Translations under genes and position numbers: made by a program
DNA from: a virus
IMG/VR virus record: IMGVR_UViG_3300027969_000498
Location: 1-20,205 of that record
DNA: 20,205 nucleotides
Direction: 5' to 3' (one strand)
The notes under the pieces: generated by a model
What the model saw: only the letters and a program-made list of their open reading frames with translations
What the model was told of the DNA's origin: nothing
The model's database searches: none
Shown here: positions 7,958-12,379 of the stretch, piece after piece
Numbering within the stretch: the first letter of the stretch is position 1
Layout: each line of letters starts with the position of its first letter

Positions 7958-8595
7958 TATTTTCTCGCTTTCAATTTAGTTAATGTATCTTCGACCTCGC
8001 TTAAGAACTTCTCTACTTCTACTTCCATTGCCTTGATATACTCCTCATCCCTTTCAAGGCGCACTACAAACAGTTGCAAGTCATCTGGTAGCCTAGGGTC
8101 AAATGATACGAAATCGCACCACTTAGCCCCTGTTACTGCCATCTGGCATTGCATCTGAGGGATATACTTTGCTGGCGGTTTATCATCCGTCAAATACTCA
8201 ATATGCGTACTGCTATTGGGACATTTAATTTCAATGATCCCCTCTCCCACAAGCCCGTCTGGGCTACATCCAAAATACTTAATTGTAAGGTGATCTATAA
8301 ATCCCACTTGTTCTACAAAGTTACCTTTTGCAACCTCATACGCTACTCTAGCTAGAGGCTCGGTCTTTGTTCCCCATTCCATTGCAGCATTAGTAAACGA
8401 CTCTCCTGGCAATCCTGTAAGCCTTTGGACTACCAACTCAGTCCGATAGTTCTTACGACTTGCAGACTCCCCAGACTTACCCTTAGATAACACATCTGCC
8501 ATACGACTAGCAGTTACTTTTCCTAATCTAAGTTGATGCCAGGCATCTGTCCCCTGCTCTACTGCTACCCTATCTTCTGTTGTGAAGGTGGTCAT
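7957..8595 (-). CDS. YqaJ/lambda-type recombination exonuclease
   Basis: 212 residues, normal for the family. Early residues WHQLRLGKVTASRMADVL match the conserved 'W-x-R-x-G-x-x-T-A-S' opening. A helix near residues 70-85 carries WGTKTEPLARVAYE with the conserved Glu. The PD-(D/E)XK core is SPDGLV (Asp113) followed by IIEIKCP (Glu122, Lys124). These enzymes degrade one strand of linear dsDNA 5' to 3' and hand the 3' overhang to a single-strand annealing protein. The likely partner is the DUF1071-type gene in the same operon. Neighbouring genes overlap by ATGA upstream and TAATG downstream. Confidence 0.92.
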   Translation of the reverse strand: MTTFTTEDRVAVEQGTDAWHQLRLGKVTASRMADVLSKGKSGESASRKNYRTELVVQRLTGLPGESFTNAAMEWGTKTEPLARVAYEVAKGNFVEQVGFIDHLTIKYFGCSPDGLVGEGIIEIKCPNSSTHIEYLTDDKPPAKYIPQMQCQMAVTGAKWCDFVSFDPRLPDDLQLFVVRLERDEEYIKAMEVEVEKFLSEVEDTLTKLKARK

Positions 8596-8750
8596 TCTTT
8601 GGCCCTTGCAAGTTCTTTTAATGTATCTGCTAATGTTGCTACATTTTCAGCAGCTTTAGCAGCCTGCTCATAGTTGTTTTTTATTTGGTAGTTATAGTAA
8701 CTTTTAAGAGTCCGATTAATTTCTATATAAACTTCTGAGTAATCTGTCAT
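8592..8750 (-). CDS. 52-residue helical protein between overlapping genes
   Basis: ATG at 8748-8750 opens 52 codons ending TGA at 8592-8594. Both ends are ATGA overlaps: its start overlaps the upstream stop (8747-8749), and its stop overlaps the exonuclease start (8593-8595). This exact fit in the operon is strong evidence that it is a real gene despite its size. The product begins MTDYSEVYIEINRTLKSYYN and ends with an Ala-rich amphipathic helix. It looks like a small soluble helical protein. The fold and function are not recognised. Confidence 0.7.
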   Translation of the reverse strand: MTDYSEVYIEINRTLKSYYNYQIKNNYEQAAKAAENVATLADTLKELARAKE

Positions 8751-8944
8751 GTTTTTTTGCTATTCGTAGTTAGTTTCTGTGCCGTTGCTGGGTCGCATCG
8801 GTTCTTTTTCTGCATTGTTTCCATGTAATCTTTTGTGCAATCATCACAAATATTGACTACCTCTTGGGCATGATCTCTTAGATACAACCAAGCCTTGTAG
8901 TCCCATCTCGATGAGTAGCATAAAGGATACCATTCACTCGTCAT
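8747..8944 (-). CDS. Small protein with a CxxC motif (65 aa)
   Basis: I place the start at the ATG at 8942-8944. An in-frame TTG at 8974 would add ten residues and overlap the upstream gene more. The product has a Trp/Tyr-rich N terminus (SEWYPLCYSSRWDYKAWLYL), then VNICDDCTKDYMETM and a late Cys (NRCDP). With the earlier LC, four Cys could bind a zinc ion. The tail is polar and basic. The stop overlaps the next start by ATGA, and the start lies 11 bases inside the upstream gene. Function is unknown. Small zinc-binding proteins in such operons may contact nucleic acid or host enzymes. Confidence 0.65.
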   Translation of the reverse strand: MTSEWYPLCYSSRWDYKAWLYLRDHAQEVVNICDDCTKDYMETMQKKNRCDPATAQKLTTNSKKT

Positions 8945-9149
8945 CGTGCATTGGCTCTTGCTCTGGGTGGACAATAAAATCTATGTCCTCTAATTCGCTC
9001 ATCTCCCATTTGCGAGAAAACTCAGCAGATAAGGCATCAATCGCAGCGTTCCATCCTAGCATGAAATACTCTTGTGGATGGTATACCGGCTCAGATAAAC
9101 TATTGAAAGCCTCAAGACATTTTTTATTAATCACTTTCGTTTTCTCCAT
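8934..9149 (-). CDS. Hypothetical acidic protein (71 aa)
   Basis: 71 residues, with the ATG at 9147-9149 lying inside the end of the upstream gene. The centre reads YHPQEYFMLGWNAAIDAL, a pattern often seen in short phage proteins where an aromatic 'F-x-x-G-W-x-A-A' helix recurs. The C terminus is acidic (EDIDFIVHPEQEPMHDDE). No ribosome site is evident, so coupled translation from the preceding gene is likely. No enzyme motif is visible. Confidence 0.65.
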   Translation of the reverse strand: MEKTKVINKKCLEAFNSLSEPVYHPQEYFMLGWNAAIDALSAEFSRKWEMSELEDIDFIVHPEQEPMHDDE

Positions 9150-9349
9150 TGGTAAACGGCAGCATCATTAAGGATTATCTTTTTGGGATGATCATCTAAA
9201 GTTCTAGTAAATGTGGCCCTAAAGTCTGTCCACTTTTTCTTGTAGAACTCTTGCTCACTAGCTGGTACATAACCATAATGCTTTTTCCAGCGCAAAGTTA
9301 TATCTGTAGAGCTAGGGGTATAAATATAATCGTTAAGGTTTTTTTCCAT
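9131..9349 (-). CDS. Hypothetical small protein (72 aa)
   Basis: 72 residues, basic at the end (VYQWRKRK). The middle has WKKHYGYVPASEQEFYKKKWTDFR, aromatic and Lys-rich, which could suit nucleic-acid or protein contact. GAGG lies about 12 bases before the ATG, inside the preceding small zinc-ribbon gene, with which it overlaps by 17 bases. It overlaps the following gene by 19 bases. Operon membership is clear, but function is not recognised. Confidence 0.65.
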   Translation of the reverse strand: MEKNLNDYIYTPSSTDITLRWKKHYGYVPASEQEFYKKKWTDFRATFTRTLDDHPKKIILNDAAVYQWRKRK

Positions 9350-9476
9350 AATGTTTTTCAGCCTCTCGTTTTAAACAAACTTCACATTTCCATCTACTCG
9401 TTTTATTAACCTTTACCAGCTTAAAACTATGAGCTGGTCGTAAAACCTGGCAACTAACACACCACCTTGTTTCCAT
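9333..9476 (-). CDS. 47-residue zinc-ribbon protein
   Basis: ATG at 9474-9476 opens 47 codons ending TAA at 9333-9335. The product has two Cys pairs, WCVSCQVLRP (Cys6, Cys9) and WKCEVCLKRE (Cys31, Cys34), spaced as in a zinc ribbon, with Lys/Arg-rich strands between and after. It overlaps the upstream gene by 23 bases and the downstream gene by 17, filling what would otherwise be a gap in a gap-free operon. The paired motif makes a chance frame unlikely. Small ribbons of this kind usually bind nucleic acid or protein. Its target is unknown. Confidence 0.68.
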   Translation of the reverse strand: METRWCVSCQVLRPAHSFKLVKVNKTSRWKCEVCLKREAEKHYGKKP

Positions 9477-9651
9477 CCCAACCTTCCTTTAAATAGCCAA
9501 ACTCTGACGCATCGCATACGGCTCTGGTATCTAAACACACATCGCATTTATCCACCCATATCCTATATTGGTGATCTTTTGGTTTATGAACTCCCCAAGT
9601 GCTGCCACAAGGGGAACAAACATTATCAGGCTGCTCCTGTGCTAGTTTCAT
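9454..9651 (-). CDS. Small protein with two CxxC pairs, zinc-ribbon-like (65 aa)
   Basis: 65 residues. Cys12-x2-Cys15 (VCSPCGSTWG) and Cys36-x2-Cys39 (KCDVCLDTR) form a likely zinc knot. A third Cys (AVC) and a terminal Cys follow. It overlaps the end of the annealing-protein gene by 26 bases and the next small zinc-ribbon gene by 23. Ribosome site is weak, so coupling is probable. Function is not recognised. Two adjacent zinc-ribbon genes directly behind an annealing protein suggest helpers of DNA metabolism, but this is inference. Confidence 0.68.
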   Translation of the reverse strand: MKLAQEQPDNVCSPCGSTWGVHKPKDHQYRIWVDKCDVCLDTRAVCDASEFGYLKEGWDGNKVVC

Positions 9652-10177
9652 TGAATTGGGCTTTCATTTCGTTATAAGCGTTGGTGACAGCAGCAGTTTG
9701 TGTGGGTTTACCTTGGTACTTCTTGTATAATTTAGCAAAGGCCACCTTGAGTTCGGCAGGGCTTTTACTTGCCTGTATTTCCTTTATATCGGGTATTAGC
9801 GCATCTTCTGTATCTACATCATCCCAAAGATCCTCGCCCACATATAGGCTCAATCCAAGACCATGTAAGGCAATTGCTTTAGCCAGGCAACGCTGCATAG
9901 CAGTATTAACTGCAAACGCATCTGGATTAGGTACGGCTTTATTTCGATAGTCCATGACCGGCAACTGGGCAGTCATAGACTTGCCAAAAGCACTAACTGT
10001 ACAAAAGACCATTACTGTATCGCCAAACGCTACAGGCTGACCATAAGTCCATGTAGCCAATGGGTCGTGTTGTAACAATGTATCAACGGCCCATGCCCAG
10101 CTCAGATAACTAAGATTGTTTTTCTTTTCAATCTTATCTGATACATCTACATTCCTAAGTTCTAAATATGTGCTCAT
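9626..10177 (-). CDS. DUF1071/Sak3-like single-strand annealing protein
   Basis: 183 residues. It matches the DUF1071 (Sak3) pattern: LSYLSWAWAVDTLLQ at residues 22-36, a beta-rich middle, then PVMDYRNKAVPNPDAF and the helix NTAMQRCLAKAIALHGLGL ending LYVGEDL (to about residue 117). These proteins anneal complementary single strands in Rad52-like rings and work with a 5'-3' exonuclease. The YqaJ-type exonuclease and an SSB-like protein lie downstream in the same operon. The C-terminal third is Lys/Ala-rich and variable, as in other members. Start is supported by AAGGAA five bases upstream. This is a full phage recombination set. Confidence 0.88.
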   Translation of the reverse strand: MSTYLELRNVDVSDKIEKKNNLSYLSWAWAVDTLLQHDPLATWTYGQPVAFGDTVMVFCTVSAFGKSMTAQLPVMDYRNKAVPNPDAFAVNTAMQRCLAKAIALHGLGLSLYVGEDLWDDVDTEDALIPDIKEIQASKSPAELKVAFAKLYKKYQGKPTQTAAVTNAYNEMKAQFNETSTGAA

Positions 10178-10186
10178 CTTAATTCC

Positions 10187-10462
10187 TTAAATGTTATCTT
10201 CTACTTCACGAGTTGTTCTATCTTCCCAATATGTATAAAGGGTCGAGGATAATACTAAACCAGCTTCATCTGTTTTGCCTTGGGACAGCAAGGTAGCTAA
10301 TGTAGGCAAGCACTTAATCAAGCCATCATCGTATATTGCTTCACGAATGTTATCTTCTGAATACGGATAGTTATCATTCCTAAGCTCGTAATCAATGCGC
10401 TCTTGGATTTCCTCTGCATCATTGTCATCTTCTGGCTCGTAATACGAATCATTGTTATACAT
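10187..10462 (-). CDS. Hypothetical acidic protein (91 aa)
   Basis: I place the start at the ATG at 10460-10462, which has GGAG a few bases upstream and overlaps the preceding stop by one base (TAATG). An in-frame GTG at 10474 is less likely. The N-terminal half is very acidic (YYEPEDDNDAEEIQERIDYE). The rest is helical with Leu-rich stretches (GLIKCLPTLATLLSQG). A strongly negative small phage protein could mimic DNA or inhibit a host nuclease, but nothing specific supports that. It precedes the annealing-protein gene by nine bases. Confidence 0.65.
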   Translation of the reverse strand: MYNNDSYYEPEDDNDAEEIQERIDYELRNDNYPYSEDNIREAIYDDGLIKCLPTLATLLSQGKTDEAGLVLSSTLYTYWEDRTTREVEDNI

Positions 10463-10659
10463 TATCTTCTCCACGAATTATTAAAGTTGTTTAAGAATAA
10501 GAACGCTGGTGGGTTTTGCATAGGACAATCATTTGTCTGATAGCAAGGGGTCTGACTTACCACGCTAGTCTTATACTGCTTGATTGGGATTGGTGTAAAG
10601 GTTGGCATTGATGAACAGCCAACCAATAGAGTTGATAGGATCATGGCAATAGCTTTCAT
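10462..10659 (-). CDS. Putative phage lipoprotein (65 aa)
   Basis: 65 residues with a clear lipoprotein signal: MKAIAMILSTLLVGCSS, where Leu-Val-Gly-Cys is a lipobox and Cys15 would be the lipidated residue. Ser-Ser after the Cys favours outer-membrane sorting in the +2 Asp rule. The mature part is short, Pro-rich and has two more Cys (TPCYQTNDCPMQNP), a possible disulphide. It lies in the early leftward operon, far from the lysis genes. Phage lipoproteins in early operons often block receptors or DNA entry of rival phages. An outer-membrane spanin (Rz1-like) is the alternative but would be misplaced. The start overlaps the upstream peptide gene by ATGA. Confidence 0.72.
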   Translation of the reverse strand: MKAIAMILSTLLVGCSSMPTFTPIPIKQYKTSVVSQTPCYQTNDCPMQNPPAFLFLNNFNNSWRR

Positions 10660-10751
10660 AATGTATACACCCCAATACGAAAGCCATAAGTAATGAGAAC
10701 TACTGCTGCTATAAAGAATCCTAGCAAACCACCTAGTAGAATATCTTTCAT
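10656..10751 (-). CDS. 31-residue membrane peptide, first gene of the leftward operon
   Basis: ATG at 10749-10751 is preceded by a strong ribosome site (GAAGGAG, with CTCC on the plus strand at 10757-10760, spaced five bases). The product, MKDILLGGLLGFFIAAVVLI plus a short tail, is one transmembrane helix. The TGA at 10656-10658 overlaps the lipoprotein start by ATGA. It is too short for the usual gene finders. The ribosome site and exact overlap make it convincing. Role unknown. A companion of the lipoprotein at the cell envelope is a reasonable guess. Confidence 0.68.
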   Translation of the reverse strand: MKDILLGGLLGFFIAAVVLITYGFRIGVYTL

Positions 10752-10792
10752 GTTTACTCCTTCACGAGTGTTAAAAAGAACTGCATGGATAA

Positions 10793-10813
10793 ATATTAAT
10801 CTACAAATGTAGA
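10793..10813 (-). promoter_or_regulatory. Leftward promoter -10 with adjoining operator-like palindrome
   Basis: The plus strand reads TCTACAAATGTAGA at 10800-10813, 6-bp arms around AA. On the minus strand the sequence continues ATTTGTAGATTAATAT, in which TAATAT (plus 10793-10798) is a plausible -10 hexamer for the leftward operon, 42 bases before its first start codon. No convincing -35 was found. The palindrome lying next to the -10 is where a repressor would act. The 16-mer recurs with one change at 11776-11791. Confidence 0.5.
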
Positions 10814-10854
10814 GATTTTTCACCTTTGTAAAAATATATTTTAAGTGTTGCTTT

Positions 10855-10894
10855 TTTGCACAGTTTTTAGATGGTGTAGAATAAAATGTCTACA
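10855..10894 (+). promoter_or_regulatory. Rightward promoter and operator for the Cro-like gene
   Basis: TTTGCA (10855-10860), a 16-base spacer and TAGAAT (10877-10882) form a plausible sigma70-type promoter placing the transcript start near 10889. TGTAGA (10875-10880) and TCTACA (10889-10894) form an inverted repeat with an 8-base spacer that covers the -10 and the start site. These are the same arms as the palindrome at 10800-10813. This is consistent with autoregulation by the gene just downstream. Which protein binds is inferred. Confidence 0.45.
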
Positions 10895-10905
10895 AAGGAG
10901 CATAT

Positions 10906-11112
10906 ATGAATACTGTTGTAAATACCCCACAAACAAGTTCATTTGACAGGCTGATGGCTGAATTTGGCACGATCAAGACCTTATGCGAAAAGATTGGCGT
11001 GAAGTATGTAACGGCCTATGCCTGGAAGATGCGTAACGGCATCCCTAAGAAGTGGCACAAATCTATCATAGAGGCATCTGAAGGCAGACTGACAGAGAAC
11101 GACCTTGGCTAG
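10906..11112 (+). CDS. Cro/YdaS-like helix-turn-helix regulator
   Basis: 68 residues with a helix-turn-helix: LMAEFGTIKTLCEKIGVKYVTAYAWKMRNGIPKKW at about residues 16-50, where IKTLCEKIG and KYVTAYAWK are the two helices. The ending ASEGRLTENDLG matches the short C-terminal strand of Cro/YdaS-type proteins (G-x-[LV]-T-x-x-[DE]-L). Such proteins bind dyad operators and repress early promoters. Its ribosome site AAAGGAG is five bases before the ATG, and an inverted repeat overlaps its promoter. No CI-type partner was seen. Its stop overlaps the start of the next gene. Confidence 0.85.
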   Translation: MNTVVNTPQTSSFDRLMAEFGTIKTLCEKIGVKYVTAYAWKMRNGIPKKWHKSIIEASEGRLTENDLG

Positions 11113-11416
11113 TCAAAATGTCCGTACTGTGGCTCTTATGGAGTCTAGGGGCTATATGTGCGATGTGGTAGAAAGTTATAACGCTTTCACAAAGCGCAAG
11201 AAAGACCTATTCTCTATCTTTGACATCTTGGCTATTGGCAATGGAGAAACAGTAGGCATCCAGATCACCAGCAAATCCAATATGTCATCTAGGATTAAGA
11301 AGATTAGTGAATCAGATTTCTTACCGGAGCTAGTGCGATCTAACTGGAAGATACTGGTGCTAGGATGGTACAAACTGCCGAATGGAAGATGGGCTTGCAA
11401 AGAGTTTGAGTTCTGA
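11105..11416 (+). CDS. Small nuclease-fold phage protein (103 aa)
   Basis: Residues 38-62 read FSIFDILAIGNGETVGIQITSKSNM: a strand with Asp39 followed by a strand with Gln-x-Thr-x-Lys, a variant of the PD-(D/E)XK core. The upstream RTVALMESRGYMCDVVE and the downstream SRIKKI match a common phage family of such proteins. The frame starts at a TTG at 11105 that overlaps the previous stop. The first ATG (11138) would remove residues that look conserved, so TTG is preferred with moderate confidence. The third core residue is Gln where active enzymes carry Glu/Asp, so catalysis is uncertain. It lies in the same transcript as the regulator. Confidence 0.72.
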   Translation: MASQNVRTVALMESRGYMCDVVESYNAFTKRKKDLFSIFDILAIGNGETVGIQITSKSNMSSRIKKISESDFLPELVRSNWKILVLGWYKLPNGRWACKEFEF

Positions 11417-11424
11417 TGTAAGAT
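11395..11424 (+). promoter_or_regulatory. Candidate promoter for the structured region
   Basis: TTGCAA (11395-11400), an 18-base spacer and TAAGAT (11419-11424) resemble a sigma70 promoter, each hexamer matching four of six. The predicted start, about 11431, coincides with the 5' strand of the first hairpin. The sequence fit is modest. Confidence 0.3.
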
Positions 11425-11650
11425 GTAATTTCCTATTTCGAGGCTCTAACGACATACCAGGGAATAGGAAGATTAGTGCTACTGGGGGTAAAGGATGAAA
11501 CAGCACAAAGTAGGTGGCGAAGCCAGAGCCTACTCCTTGTAAGTCTGGCGGGTTCTGTAACTCCGATTGAGCACAGATGAAGGCGATCCTAGGTAGGCTA
11601 GGTTCGTTCACCGAAAGAGCAGTAACCTTACTAAAGACTAAGGTATAAAC
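11417..11650 (+). ncRNA. Candidate structured RNA or cis-regulatory leader, unknown family
   Basis: No credible gene occupies this stretch. By hand count 11471-11620 is 51% G+C, against 28% for 11651-11800. Stems: 11430-11439 with 11461-11470 (ten pairs, one G-U); 11476-11480 with 11502-11506; 11509-11518 with 11522-11525 plus 11529-11534, closed by a GAA loop (ten pairs, three-base bulge); 11554-11558 with 11573-11577 enclosing 11561-11563 with 11569-11571; 11588-11592 with 11598-11602; 11625-11630 with 11639-11644. Alternatives exclude some of these: 11522-11527 with 11544-11549, and 11441-11447 with 11525-11531 (a pseudoknot). It does not fit any RNA family I could compare by eye. It could be a small RNA, a 3' UTR structure, a switch or a replication origin. 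Strand is assumed from neighbours. Confidence 0.4.
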
Positions 11651-11664
11651 AATGTATATACATT
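11651..11664. repeat. Perfect 14-bp palindrome
   Basis: AATGTATATACATT reads the same on both strands. It directly follows the structured region and begins an AT-rich control stretch. Dyads of this length in a phage control region are typical repressor sites. Binding protein unknown. Confidence 0.55.
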
Positions 11665-11674
11665 GATACTTAAA

Positions 11675-11722
11675 CTTTACAAAAACCTATGTTTGTAAAG
11701 AACAAGAAACATTATTGTAAAG
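11675..11722. promoter_or_regulatory. 9-bp inverted repeat plus an extra half-site
   Basis: CTTTACAAA (11675-11683) and TTTGTAAAG (11692-11700) are perfect inverted arms with an 8-base spacer. The half-site TTGTAAAG occurs again at 11715-11722, exactly 22 bases after its copy at 11693-11700, about two helical turns. The core TTTGTARA is shared with the sites at 10800-10832, 10889-10896 and 11777-11784. Probable operator array. Confidence 0.5.
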
Positions 11723-11724
11723 TC

Positions 11725-11753
11725 TGAGCCGTATTTTCTACATTTACGGCTCA
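11725..11753. repeat. Hairpin-forming inverted repeat
   Basis: TGAGCCGTA (11725-11733) pairs perfectly with TACGGCTCA (11745-11753) across an 11-base loop. No run of T follows on either strand, so it is not a standard intrinsic terminator. It could be a transcript hairpin or an operator. Confidence 0.5.
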
Positions 11754-11761
11754 CAAAACAC

Positions 11762-11791
11762 TTGCATCAACTTAGATTTGTAGATTAGTAT
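11762..11791 (+). promoter_or_regulatory. Candidate promoter with repeated control motif
   Basis: TTGCAT (11762-11767), an 18-base spacer and TAGTAT (11786-11791) place a transcript start near 11798, the A of the next start codon, so the message may lack a leader. The segment ATTTGTAGATTAGTAT at 11776-11791 differs in one base from the leftward promoter at 10793-10808, with the TTTGTAGA half-site in the same position before the -10. The stretch 11417-11797 otherwise contains no gene. Confidence 0.4.
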
Positions 11792-11797
11792 GTATTT

Positions 11798-12130
11798 ATG
11801 AAACAAATTAAAAAGTCTATGTTTAATCTTTGTGCCGATGCCCATAGTTGTTTTCCTACCTGGCAAAAGAAACCCCTTAAAGTTGATTGGCTTAAAGATC
11901 GAGTTCTCTATAGAGGCATAACCAATATGGGCGAGATCATCTGTACGCCTGTTTACTTTTCAACTGATGAGTATAAGACTGCATACATCATGGATGCTAT
12001 TACCGGCACTTGCTACAAAGGTAGTAAATGTTGCACATCTGACAACCTTCAGCTTTTATCCTATAAGCCAGAGCTGGGGCTAGACAAAGAACTTTTATCC
12101 ATGCGTAATAACAAAACACTAGGAGTCTAA
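11798..12130 (+). CDS. Hypothetical protein (110 aa)
   Basis: 110 residues starting at an ATG without a visible ribosome site, which agrees with a leaderless message. It has a basic N terminus (KQIKKSMFN), a Trp/Lys-rich segment (WQKKPLKVDWLKDRV), beta-like stretches (GEIICTPVYF) and five Cys, including CYKGSKCC. No known motif was recognised. It is the first gene of a short run leading to replication genes, and the next start follows two bases after its stop with its own AGGAG. Confidence 0.65.
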   Translation: MKQIKKSMFNLCADAHSCFPTWQKKPLKVDWLKDRVLYRGITNMGEIICTPVYFSTDEYKTAYIMDAITGTCYKGSKCCTSDNLQLLSYKPELGLDKELLSMRNNKTLGV

Positions 12131-12132
12131 AT

Positions 12133-12369
12133 ATGTGGCTGCAAGAAAGGTCTTGGCAAAGATTAAAGATAGCAAAGTGGATAGGTACAACTCTATGTCT
12201 AATCGGCATATTCCTTACTTCTTTTAACATCTTTCCACTTAATATTTACTTTGGTCTATTAGGTAGTGCGGTCTGGGCTTTAGTTGGTATATACCAAGAA
12301 GATATACCACTATTTGTTGTAGAGTTTGTAGCAGTTTTATTCTATGTTGCAGGTGCATATTACTCGTGA
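12133..12369 (+). CDS. Small three-TM membrane protein (78 aa)
   Basis: 78 residues, mostly hydrophobic. Three likely membrane segments lie at about residues 15-32 (AKWIGTTLCLIGIFLTSF), 36-53 (LNIYFGLLGSAVWALVGI) and 58-76. A short basic-aromatic N terminus (MWLQERSWQRLK) precedes them. Proteins of this layout are common in phage early regions and are usually unassigned. AGGAG seven bases upstream of the ATG supports the start, and the next gene's ribosome site begins at its stop. It may act at the host membrane, perhaps against superinfection, but this is a guess. Confidence 0.75.
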   Translation: MWLQERSWQRLKIAKWIGTTLCLIGIFLTSFNIFPLNIYFGLLGSAVWALVGIYQEDIPLFVVEFVAVLFYVAGAYYS

Positions 12370-12379
12370 AGGAGCAATA

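Larger units (their letters stand above)
10752..10905. promoter_or_regulatory. Divergent control region between early operons
   Basis: 154 AT-rich bases separate the first leftward and first rightward genes. Besides the two inverted repeats described separately, a TTTGTAAA half-site lies at 10825-10832. Ribosome sites mark both edges: CTCC (10757-10760, leftward) and AAAGGAG (10894-10900, rightward). This is the counterpart of a lambdoid immunity region, but with only one regulator gene visible. Confidence 0.55.

Noticed and set aside
11480-11536. Words resembling a cobalamin riboswitch (GCTACTGG, GGATGA, AAGCCAGAG)
   Set aside because: Order is loosely similar, but the conserved boxes are incomplete and the sequence folds differently. 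No B12-related gene follows.
11360-11611. 83-residue minus-strand frame across the structured region
   Set aside because: Low-complexity Pro/Phe/Leu composition, no ribosome site, overlaps a recognised gene end and runs against neighbouring transcription.
11571-11612. tRNA-like T-arm (GGTTCGTTCACC)
   Set aside because: No acceptor, D or anticodon arms at the right distances, and no CCA or discriminator fit.
11571-11620. Hammerhead-ribozyme-like pieces (CAGATGA ... GAAA, with GCTCTA upstream)
   Set aside because: The conserved U after C in the core is A, and no stem I can be built. Only short chance matches remain.
11625-11650. GACTA near AAGGTATA, like group I intron P7 words
   Set aside because: No matching P7 3' strand (TAGTC) or P3/P8 arrangement was found downstream, and no split gene flanks it.
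11725-11753. Intrinsic terminator
   Set aside because: The 9-bp stem is good, but no T-run follows on either strand.
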